9,793 bases of DNA from Candidatus Nomurabacteria bacterium RIFOXYD2_FULL_35_12 (GTDB lineage: Bacteria; Patescibacteriota; Minisyncoccia; Phycocordibacterales; UBA9973), in contig MFWK01000002.1 in assembly GCA_001786365.1 (NCBI GenBank), forward strand, positions 1-9,793, in the 5' to 3' direction. This document shows positions 1 through 5,454 of this stretch, in pieces. The notes under the pieces are model-generated. The model was not told where the DNA came from. It ran no database searches and was given only the letters and a program-made list of their open reading frames with translations. Within the stretch, counting starts at the first letter, position 1. Every line of letters begins with the position of its first letter. Both the position numbers and the translations under genes were made by a program.

Positions 1-737
1 ATTCCTGCCACTTTTAGTTCTGTTTCTTTATTAGTAACTTTGTCTTTTATAACTAATCCATCAACAAAGTCTTCTCCTTTTATTTCTATAATATCTGAAT
101 TAGTTATGATTTTTAGTTTTGGATTTTTGGAAAGTTTCTCAACAGTTATTTCGTCTGCTCTAAAATTTCTGCTTCTGCTAATCAAAGTTACAGATTTACA
201 GTATGCGAGAAGTTGCGCAGCGCTTTCAAAAGCAGCATTGCCTCCACCGATGACGGCGACATCCATTTCTCCATACATAGGTCCATCACAAGAAGCGCAA
301 TAGGTGAGGCCTTTGTGTTCCAGTTTGTCTGCATTTTTGGCTTCTAGTTTTCTGCGTCCACTTCCGGAAGCGATGAGAATAGTTTTAGATATAAATTTTT
401 CACCTGATTCTGTTTCTACAGAAAATAGGTTTTCGTGTGTTGGACACCCGGAATTCAGGTGTCCAACACCCGAAATAGAAGTTACTTTTTCACCTTCTTT
501 TACTTCAAGAGTTTGTCCTTTACCCGCATTAGCTAAAACGTGTTTTTTGAAATTTTCCGCTAGTTCATTGCCAGAAAGGGAAGTTGTTCCAATCCAGTTA
601 TGAATTTTTTCAGAAACGACAGATTGCCCGCCCCATTCGGCAGTTATAAAAAGTGTTTGCAATCTTTTTCGAGAAGCATAAATAGCTGCTGCACTTCCAG
701 CCGGCCCACCACCTATAATTATTAAATCGTAAGTCAT
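1..737 (-). CDS. trxB: Thioredoxin reductase-like FAD/NAD(P)H flavoprotein, C-terminus cut by window edge
   Basis: Partial gene read leftwards from ATG at 737-735; about 245 residues are present and the end lies outside the window. The family transfers electrons from NADPH through FAD to a CxxC disulfide and then to thioredoxin or a similar partner in the cytosol. Visible signs: FAD dinucleotide-binding motif GGGPAG at residues 9-14, redox motif CASCDG with cysteines 147 and 150, and the NADPH-binding motif GGGNAAFESA near 164-173. The CxxC lies about 11 residues later than in E. coli TrxB. The excess maps to residues about 88-101, where a palindromic DNA element is inserted in frame. The gene has no Shine-Dalgarno site, and a TATAAT box ends exactly six bases before the ATG, so its mRNA is probably leaderless. 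It could be a ferredoxin/flavodoxin-linked relative rather than a strict thioredoxin reductase; the superfamily call is secure. Confidence 0.9.
   Translation of the reverse strand, partial: MTYDLIIIGGGPAGSAAAIYASRKRLQTLFITAEWGGQSVVSEKIHNWIGTTSLSGNELAENFKKHVLANAGKGQTLEVKEGEKVTSISGVGHLNSGCPTHENLFSVETESGEKFISKTILIASGSGRRKLEAKNADKLEHKGLTYCASCDGPMYGEMDVAVIGGGNAAFESAAQLLAYCKSVTLISRSRNFRADEITVEKLSKNPKLKIITNSDIIEIKGEDFVDGLVIKDKVTNKETELKVAG
434..472. repeat. Palindrome inside the trxB reading frame
   Basis: Perfect 12-base inverted repeat: arm GTGTTGGACACC at 437-448, complementary arm at 458-469, with a 9-base spacer containing GAATTC. After one mismatch (436/470) two further outer bases pair (434-435 with 471-472). 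It lies inside trxB and reads through without a stop, adding roughly 11-13 residues (GVGHLNSGCPT and neighbours) between two strands of the FAD domain, where relatives have a short turn. This resembles the palindromic elements that insert in frame into protein genes in Rickettsia. The comparison is by behaviour, not by sequence. Confidence 0.8.
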
Positions 738-743
738 TTGTAT

Positions 744-773
744 ATTATACACTACATGTAAAACTTCTTTAAA
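744..773 (-). promoter_or_regulatory. Promoter of trxB, predicted leaderless
   Basis: On the minus strand a perfect TATAAT lies at 749-744, with a weak -35 candidate TTTAAA at 773-768 (18-base spacer). The six bases 743-738 separate the -10 box from the ATG at 737, so the predicted first transcribed base is the A of the start codon. The -35 candidate lies in the outer arm of the palindromic element at 760-876. Confidence 0.6.
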
Positions 774-876
774 TCAAACTTTTTTCGGTACGGATTTTTT
801 GAAGCTTAAAAAATCCTGAAGTTTTCGCCCCGTCGGGCTCAAAACCCCTTCAAAAGTTTATTTCAAGAAGTTTTTT
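760..876. repeat. Compound palindromic element (nested inverted repeats)
   Basis: The outer arms at 760-785 and 852-876 are imperfect inverted repeats of about 24 bases (AAAACTTC at one end, GAAGTTTT at the other). Between them are two further hairpins. GGATTTTTT at 792-800 pairs perfectly with AAAAAATCC at 808-816 around a 7-base loop. GTTTT-C-GCCC at 821-830 pairs with GGGC-TC-AAAAC at 835-845 around the loop CGTC. The whole can fold into a cross-like structure on either strand. It may act as a bidirectional barrier between trxB and the gene at 1005, or be a non-autonomous REP/MITE-like element; no terminal direct repeats are obvious. Confidence 0.65.
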
Positions 877-969
877 ACCAGATAGCTATTTATTTTTATC
901 TGTAATAGTATTTTATGGGGGTTCTTCGACAAGAATCACTTTTGTAAAATAGACCGTAAAATAACAATA

Positions 970-1004
970 GCCAGAGAAATTCTGGCGCAACGGGAGACAG
1001 AAAC
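970..1004 (+). promoter_or_regulatory. 5' leader of the 1005 gene: hairpin plus strong Shine-Dalgarno
   Basis: A hairpin with arms GCCAGA (970-975) and TCTGGC (981-986) is followed by GGGAG at 992-996, eight bases before the ATG at 1005. This is the only strong Shine-Dalgarno site in the window. The rest of 877-969 is AT-rich. TAAAAT occurs at 945-950 and 957-962 and could be a -10 box, but I see no convincing -35 partner. Confidence 0.5.
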
Positions 1005-1655
1005 ATGACTGGTTTAGTAGCAGCACTTGAAAGAGTATTCAGAGGAACAATATTCCGTTATGACCTGGTTTCACCGATTGAGATTGGCGGGCTCAATATC
1101 TTCTCAGAGGACCAACTATATGAACTTTGCGATACTTTGCCATCGCCGAGGGATTTTGGGCGGTATCGCAGGCACGGTTGTGTGGTGGTGGCTGGCCCTT
1201 CGAAGCCTATGTCTTTGGCTCAAGTTCTGGATTTCTGTCCAGAGTTTTCCTTTCTTGATGCCAGCAGGTGGTGTCATGGAGCTGATAGTAAGGAAGAGTT
1301 TCCTTGTAAAGACTTTGTCAACCCAGGATGGGTCGTGATCAGCAAAGGCTTGGTTCCTGGTTCGGCCGGTTTGAGCTTGAACGAAGCACAGGCATCATTT
1401 GCGAGTGGTGTGGTTGTGTCAAATGCTGCTGAGGCTCTTTGGGCCTACTCAATGTTTGCGATGGCTCGGAATGTTTACTTGCTCAACAATATCTCTGCGC
1501 GCATCGCTGGAAGAAGTCTCGATGGTAGCGGTTTGTTCATGGGTCGGTATGGATTCAGAGGGTTTTACTTCGGAAAGTGTAAGGACGAAGACAAGAGCCG
1601 AAGTCTTGGTACTGTCTCTGTGGTTAGGTACAAGAAGATGCAATTGGTGGCTTGA
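1005..1655 (+). CDS. Protein of unknown function, GC-shifted, probably a Patescibacteria paralogue family
   Basis: 216 residues, no assigned function. The start ATG is supported by GGGAG eight bases upstream. No signal peptide or clear membrane segment is visible. Recognisable stretches are IGGLNIFSEDQL (27-38), the proline-rich VVAGPSKPMSL (61-71), NPGWVVISKGLVPGS (106-120), and a C-terminal part rich in Gly and aromatic residues (MGRYGFRGFYFGK, 179-191) ending in LGTVSVVRYKK. From memory this order (LxxFSxxQL, GPPxPMSL, PGWxxxxKxxVPxS, then VGxFGxxGL...LGVaxarK) matches a family of hypothetical proteins seen in several divergent copies in many Patescibacteria genomes; no function is known to me. 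The gene is clearly richer in G+C than its neighbours and carries its own ribosome site and terminator, so it looks like a self-contained cassette on the opposite strand to its neighbours. Confidence that it is a real gene is high; the family match needs a search. Confidence 0.8.
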   Translation: MTGLVAALERVFRGTIFRYDLVSPIEIGGLNIFSEDQLYELCDTLPSPRDFGRYRRHGCVVVAGPSKPMSLAQVLDFCPEFSFLDASRWCHGADSKEEFPCKDFVNPGWVVISKGLVPGSAGLSLNEAQASFASGVVVSNAAEALWAYSMFAMARNVYLLNNISARIAGRSLDGSGLFMGRYGFRGFYFGKCKDEDKSRSLGTVSVVRYKKMQLVA

Positions 1656-1666
1656 GCACAAGCTAG

Positions 1667-1694
1667 GAGCCCGCGTCCAGGTGGACGCGGGCTC
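1667..1694 (+). repeat. Strong GC hairpin just after the 1005 gene
   Basis: Perfect 12-base inverted repeat: GAGCCCGCGTCC at 1667-1678, loop AGGT, complement at 1683-1694. It begins 12 bases after the stop codon. No T-run follows, so it is not a classical terminator by itself. It may protect the mRNA 3' end or help the T-tailed hairpin 35 bases further on. Confidence 0.7.
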
Positions 1695-1728
1695 GGGAAA
1701 GTGATTCTTTAATATCGTAGGTTTGTCG

Positions 1729-1760
1729 GGCTTTGCGAAGGATTTTGCAAGGCCTTTTTT
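1729..1760 (+). terminator. Rho-independent terminator for the 1005 gene
   Basis: GGCTTTGC at 1729-1736 pairs with GCAAGGCC at 1747-1754 around a 10-base loop, followed by six T at 1755-1760. One pair is T/G, which is a U-G wobble only in the plus-strand RNA; together with the T-run this sets the direction. It ends at the ftsZ stop codon, which arrives from the other strand. Confidence 0.75.
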
Positions 1761-2967
1761 ATTTCTTTCTTCTCAAGAATGCTGGAACAGCGCTCCAGTC
1801 ATCTGTATCGTCTTCTATAATTATGTCTTTTATAGGCTCTGTTTTCTTGTTATCCATTTTCTTTATGAAGTCATTATTGTTTACTGTAGTTGAGCCTTTT
1901 GCGCTATTTATGCTGTTATTTATCTCTTTTTTAGCTGAATTAGCATTGTCTTCTTTTAAGAATGTTTGACTCATTACATTTTCTCCACTAAAAAGACTTT
2001 TGCGTGGCATGTCGGTAGGGAAGTTAGTAGCGATAACGGTAACTTTTAATTCGCCTTTCTTTAATTTTTCATCACGAATTGTTCCGAAAATAACTTTTGC
2101 GTCTTTGTCGATTGATTCAGTAATTATTTTTGCCGCTTCTTGAATTTCATGAATAGTTAAATCATCTCCACCGGAAATAGCAAAGAGAACTCCTTTTGCG
2201 CCGTGGATTGAAATTTCTAAGAGTGGAGAATTGATTGCAGCGAGAGCAGCTTTCTCTGCGCGTTTTTCACCAGAAGCAGTGCCGATGCCCATGAGTGCGC
2301 TACCAGCATCTCTCATGACAGCTTTGATATCTGCAAAGTCAACATTGATGATACCTGGGGTGGTGATAAGGTCAGAAATACCTTCTACGGCTTGACGGAG
2401 TACGTTGTCGCAACTAGCAAAAGCATCTTTAAAATTGGTGTTTTTATCAGCCAATTGGAGCAATTTATCGTTTGGAATGATGATGATTGCGTCTACTTCT
2501 TTAGATAATTCTTCAATACCTTTTTCTGCTATCTTCATCCTGTGATTACCTTCAAAGAAGAAAGGTTTGGTAGTGACAGCGATAGTGAGTATGCCTTGTT
2601 CTTTAGCTGCGCGAGCGACGATAGGAGCAGCGCCAGTGCCAGTACCTCCACCCATTCCGCAAGCGAGGAAAATCATGTCGGCTCCTTTGATAACATCTTG
2701 AATTTCTGATTTTGTTTCCTCAGCTGCTTTTTTACCAACTTCCGGATCCATTCCAGCACCGAGACCTTTCGTAAGATTTTTTCCAATGTGAATTTTTTTA
2801 TCAGCGAGAGAGTGGTGCAAGTCTTGAGTGTCTGTATTCATACAAATAAAAGAAACTCCTTTTACTTTAGAATTTATCATGTGGTTAATCGCGTTCTTAC
2901 CTGATCCTCCTATTCCGATGACCATAATGCGAGCAAAAGTCTCTATTTCTTGATTTATTTTTGGCAT
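1759..2967 (-). CDS. ftsZ: Cell division GTPase FtsZ
   Basis: 402 residues, full length. FtsZ polymerises with GTP into the Z-ring at mid-cell and recruits the divisome. Order of parts: short N-terminal tail, nucleotide-binding start IGIGGSGKNAINHM (17-30), tubulin signature GGGTGTG at 106-112, T7 catalytic loop NVDFADIK at 208-215 with the aspartates that complete the GTPase site of the next subunit, tubulin C-terminal fold to about 316, a polar Asn/Lys/Ser-rich linker (about 317-386), and the C-terminal peptide DDWSAVPAFLRRKK. That peptide is the usual docking site for FtsA. The ATG at 2967 has no Shine-Dalgarno site. It lies 138 bases downstream of ftsA, with a repeat-rich gap between them that could carry its own promoter. 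Confidence 0.97.
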   Translation of the reverse strand: MPKINQEIETFARIMVIGIGGSGKNAINHMINSKVKGVSFICMNTDTQDLHHSLADKKIHIGKNLTKGLGAGMDPEVGKKAAEETKSEIQDVIKGADMIFLACGMGGGTGTGAAPIVARAAKEQGILTIAVTTKPFFFEGNHRMKIAEKGIEELSKEVDAIIIIPNDKLLQLADKNTNFKDAFASCDNVLRQAVEGISDLITTPGIINVDFADIKAVMRDAGSALMGIGTASGEKRAEKAALAAINSPLLEISIHGAKGVLFAISGGDDLTIHEIQEAAKIITESIDKDAKVIFGTIRDEKLKKGELKVTVIATNFPTDMPRKSLFSGENVMSQTFLKEDNANSAKKEINNSINSAKGSTTVNNNDFIKKMDNKKTEPIKDIIIEDDTDDWSAVPAFLRRKK

Positions 2968-3041
2968 AGTTTTTTATTATTAATAATTTACTTGTATATG
3001 AAGCATACTAGCACTGAAGTAAAAAAAAGCAAATCATCAGA

Positions 3042-3097
3042 TAGGCACTAGAAAATTAGGCACTAGGCCATAGCTAAAGCCTAATGCCTAAAGCCTA
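3042..3097. repeat. TAGGC/GCCTA repeat cluster in the ftsA-ftsZ gap
   Basis: Three copies of TAGGC (3042, 3057, 3064) are followed by three of the reverse complement GCCTA (3079, 3086, 3093), mostly at 7-base steps. TTAGGCACTAGGC (3056-3068) pairs with GCCTAATGCCTAA (3079-3091). The one C/A mismatch becomes a G-U wobble in the minus-strand RNA, the direction of ftsA-ftsZ transcription. No T-run is adjacent, so it is more likely a processing or stability hairpin than a terminator. Confidence 0.7.
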
Positions 3098-3105
3098 ATA
3101 GCTAT

Positions 3106-4269
3106 TTACGGCATCAGCTGTTTTATGCTTGATTTTACTGTATTTTTTATGTCTTTGAAGAGATTTCTAAATGACCCTTCAGAGTAACCATTGTTGTCTC
3201 TACCGGAAATTACTAAGCCGAGAGCGGTGAAATAAGCTGAATCGCGAAGTTTGGTTTTTAGATTGCCAAAAATATCTGTTGATCCGAGGCTGGCGGGGAG
3301 TTTTAGGATTGATTTTGAAAGTTCGATGAGCCCTGGTGTGTTTGCTCCTCCACCCACAAATACGATACCTGCAGGCAAGAGGCCATTTCTTTTTATTTTT
3401 CTTAAATGATTTTCTATTAATTCAAAAATATCTCCGAGACGTGCTTCGATAATCTCATCTAGTTTTTTCTTTGAAAAATTCTCTTCAATGGCTCCTTGTT
3501 TTAAATGTTCTGCTGCATCAAGTGGAATTTTAAATCCTATAGCTATGTCGTTTGTAATATCGGATCCGCCGTAAGGGAAAGTTTGAACCAGTATCGGTAA
3601 TCCATTTTCAAAAACAGAAAGAGTCGTCGTCTGTTGTCCGATATTGACCAAAGCCACTCCGACGATTTTTTGTCTTTCCGATAATGCAATTTGTCCAGAG
3701 GCAATAGGGGAGGCGATGACGTCTATGGTTTCTACTCCTGCTTGGGCTACTACTTCTATCAGGTCTTCTAGGTGTTGAATGGAATAAGTCACAAAAAAGG
3801 CTTTTATTTCAAGCTTTGTTCCACGCATACCTTCTAATCTGCCCAATACTTCTCTTCCGTCAAGTTTAGAAGAAATATGAAATACTTGGATGATTTTTTT
3901 ATTATTCAAATTTAAATTATCTTCACAGTCTTGGAGAGCTTTGTTTATATCTAAACTTGTTACTTCACCGTCGGCTTTGGAAATAATTACTGAGCCGGAA
4001 CTAAATTCTCCACGCAAGCTTATGCCACCGATTGAAATAAAAGCGCGTTTTATTTTTATGCCGGAAGATTTTTCTGCTATTGATACAGCATTTTTTATTG
4101 AAGCATTTGCTTCTTCTTGATTTATTACATAACCATGTCGGAGACCAGAAGTTTCACTTTCGCCTACACCAATAATTTTAGGATTTTTTTCTCCTTTGAA
4201 GAATTCTCCCACGACGACCCTCGTCGTCGAGGATCCTATGTCTATTCCGACTGTAATATTTCTTATCAT
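3106..4269 (-). CDS. ftsA: Cell division protein FtsA (actin-like Z-ring tether)
   Basis: 387 residues from ATG at 4269. An in-frame ATG at 4308 would add 13 lysine-rich residues inside ybeY; I reject it because family members begin just before the phosphate-1 loop. FtsA is an actin-fold ATPase that binds the FtsZ C-terminal peptide and anchors it to the membrane. Seen: phosphate-1 motif GIDIGSSTTR (residues 8-17), an SHS2/1C region in the first half (VGESETSGLRHGYV onward), phosphate-2 motif VNIGQQTTTLSVF, adenosine motif VFVGGGANTPG, and a C-terminal tail FKDIKNTVKSSIKQLMP that suits an amphipathic membrane-targeting helix. It overlaps ybeY by 92 bases upstream and precedes ftsZ, its partner. 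Confidence 0.95.
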   Translation of the reverse strand: MIRNITVGIDIGSSTTRVVVGEFFKGEKNPKIIGVGESETSGLRHGYVINQEEANASIKNAVSIAEKSSGIKIKRAFISIGGISLRGEFSSGSVIISKADGEVTSLDINKALQDCEDNLNLNNKKIIQVFHISSKLDGREVLGRLEGMRGTKLEIKAFFVTYSIQHLEDLIEVVAQAGVETIDVIASPIASGQIALSERQKIVGVALVNIGQQTTTLSVFENGLPILVQTFPYGGSDITNDIAIGFKIPLDAAEHLKQGAIEENFSKKKLDEIIEARLGDIFELIENHLRKIKRNGLLPAGIVFVGGGANTPGLIELSKSILKLPASLGSTDIFGNLKTKLRDSAYFTALGLVISGRDNNGYSEGSFRNLFKDIKNTVKSSIKQLMP

Positions 4270-4630
4270 ATTTTTCTTCTGCTTTCTCCATTGTACTACT
4301 ATGTTCAAGTCCTTTCAAATGTAGCATTCCGTGGATAACTAAAAATCCCAAGAATTGTTCAAAAGTTCTCTCAAAATTTTTAGCTTCTCGTTTTATTAAT
4401 GATGGGCAGAGGATTATTTCTCCTTCTTTTTTACGCAAAGGAAAAGATAAAATATTTGTTGGCTTATTTTTATTTCTGTATGTTTTATTTAGTTCTTTTG
4501 ATTTTTTAAGAGAAACATAAGCTATAGATAGAGAATATTCTTTACCCAAAATGTCGTTTTTTAATTTCGAAAAAGACAAACTTGGGAGTTTGCCTTTTGT
4601 TTTATTTATGACACAAAAATTATCTTGCAT
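4178..4630 (-). CDS. ybeY: Endoribonuclease YbeY (16S rRNA maturation), C-terminus out-reads into ftsA
   Basis: 150 residues from ATG at 4630, three bases after the rpsU stop. YbeY is a zinc metalloprotein needed for 16S rRNA 3' processing and ribosome quality control. Its signature HGMLHLKGLEH supplies the three metal-binding histidines 100, 104 and 110. The N-terminal INKTKGKLPSL and NKPTNILSFPL segments are typical of short Patescibacteria versions. Anomaly: after MEKAEEKYDKKYY the frame runs 92 bases into ftsA, giving a basic tail (SRNRHRILDDEGRRGR...) dictated by the ftsA frame. One extra A in the A5 run just before the ftsA start would instead end the protein after AEEKI at a TGA overlapping the ftsA ATG. 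So the tail is either a true long overlap or a one-base indel; the catalytic part is intact either way. Confidence 0.88.
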   Translation of the reverse strand: MQDNFCVINKTKGKLPSLSFSKLKNDILGKEYSLSIAYVSLKKSKELNKTYRNKNKPTNILSFPLRKKEGEIILCPSLIKREAKNFERTFEQFLGFLVIHGMLHLKGLEHSSTMEKAEEKYDKKYYSRNRHRILDDEGRRGRILQRRKKS

Positions 4631-4633
4631 AGA

Positions 4634-4867
4634 TTACTTTGCTACCATCTTGCCGAGTTTTTTGAGCAATTCTATTTCTTTTCTGCGAGCGAGCCTTTTT
4701 AGTGCGCTGTTTTTTACTTTGAGTTTGGACTCTTTGCGGACATTGTAACGAGCGCCTTTTACTTTACGGATTATGCCTGATTCTTGAATCCTGCGAGAAA
4801 AACGTCGCAAGATGCTCGAATTATTTTCATTTGGATTTTTCTTCACTTCAATTACTGTTTTTGCCAT
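4634..4867 (-). CDS. rpsU: Small ribosomal subunit protein bS21
   Basis: 77 residues from ATG at 4867; a GTG two codons earlier (4873) is possible but less likely, as MAKTVIEVKKNPNE is a natural start. bS21 binds near the platform of the 30S subunit, close to the 3' end of 16S rRNA. Seen: conserved start VIEVKKN, central LRRFSRRIQESGIIRKVK, and a strongly basic C-terminal half. It is slightly longer than the 71-residue E. coli protein. First gene of rpsU-ybeY-ftsA-ftsZ. TATGAT at 4884-4879 on the minus strand could be its -10 box with a leader of only a few bases, but no good -35 is seen. Confidence 0.93.
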   Translation of the reverse strand: MAKTVIEVKKNPNENNSSILRRFSRRIQESGIIRKVKGARYNVRKESKLKVKNSALKRLARRKEIELLKKLGKMVAK

Positions 4868-4908
4868 AGTCACAGACTATCATATAAATAAAATTTTGCA
4901 AAGCCTGA

Positions 4909-4939
4909 TTGACTTTTTTGTAAAAAAATATATTATAAA
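4909..4939 (+). promoter_or_regulatory. Promoter of greA, predicted near-leaderless
   Basis: TTGACT at 4909-4914 is a close match to a -35 box. The -10 box is either TATTAT at 4931-4936 (16-base spacer) or TATAAA at 4934-4939 (19-base spacer). Transcription would begin at about 4943-4946, that is at or next to the greA ATG at 4945. No Shine-Dalgarno site exists. It lies in the 77-base divergent gap shared with rpsU. Confidence 0.6.
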
Positions 4940-4944
4940 GAATT

Positions 4945-5412
4945 ATGGATCAATCAGCTGACTACATCACTAAAGAAAAAAGGAAAGCATTAGAAATGGA
5001 ACTTGAAGATTTAAAAGGCCCAAAAAGAAAAGAAATTTTGGCCGGTTTGGAGTATGCAAAATCATTAGGTGACTTGTCAGAAAACGCAGAATATCATCAA
5101 ATCCGCGAAGATCAAGGCAAACTAGAAGCGCGCATCGTGCATATAGAACAAATCTTACAATCTTCTCAAACAGTCGCAAAAGGCGGGGGAGATATTGTAG
5201 AAATTGGCTCTACCGTTGTCGTGCAAAAGGCTAGCGATAAAGAAAATATAACTTATACAATAGTGGGTTCCGAAGAAGCCGACATGGCAAAAGGAAAAAT
5301 TTCCAACAAGTCTCCATTTGGAGAGGCTCTTTTTGGTAAAAAGAAAGGTAGCAACGTTTCATTCAAGACTCCAAAAGGAGTAGTTAATTATAAAATAATT
5401 AGTGTATCTTAA
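4945..5412 (+). CDS. greA: Transcription elongation factor GreA
   Basis: 155 residues, normal family length. GreA inserts its coiled coil into the RNA polymerase secondary channel and stimulates cleavage of backtracked RNA. Seen: N-terminal coiled coil (about 8-75) whose tip carries LGDLSENAEYH at 41-51, with acidic residues D43 and E46 that assist catalysis, then an FKBP-like C-terminal domain with IVGSEEAD, ISNKSPFGEALFGKKKG and VNYKI. Divergent from rpsU and followed 42 bases later by lysK, which has its own promoter candidate. Confidence 0.96.
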   Translation: MDQSADYITKEKRKALEMELEDLKGPKRKEILAGLEYAKSLGDLSENAEYHQIREDQGKLEARIVHIEQILQSSQTVAKGGGDIVEIGSTVVVQKASDKENITYTIVGSEEADMAKGKISNKSPFGEALFGKKKGSNVSFKTPKGVVNYKIISVS

Positions 5413-5418
5413 AACTTT

Positions 5419-5448
5419 TTTAAATTTATTTTGAAAGTGTGGTATTCT
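5419..5448 (+). promoter_or_regulatory. Promoter of lysK, extended -10, predicted leaderless
   Basis: TATTCT at 5443-5448 is preceded by TGG (5440-5442), which fits an extended -10 (TGn). A weak TTTAAA at 5419-5424 lies 18 bases upstream as a -35. Six bases separate the -10 box from the ATG at 5455, putting the predicted start of transcription on the start codon itself. Confidence 0.5.
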
Positions 5449-5454
5449 TAATTT

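Noticed and set aside
40..603. Two adjacent plus-strand frames opposite trxB
   Set aside because: They are antisense to a clear flavoprotein with FAD, CxxC and NADPH motifs; their sequences look like no known protein.
4206..4240. Inverted repeat CGACGA/TCGTCG at the start of ftsA
   Set aside because: It is produced by the codons for the conserved SSTTRVVV phosphate loop, so no separate function is needed.
4328..4342. Second DnaA-like box (TTATCCACG on the minus strand)
   Set aside because: One mismatch to consensus and located in the coding region for the YbeY metal-binding motif; expected by chance.
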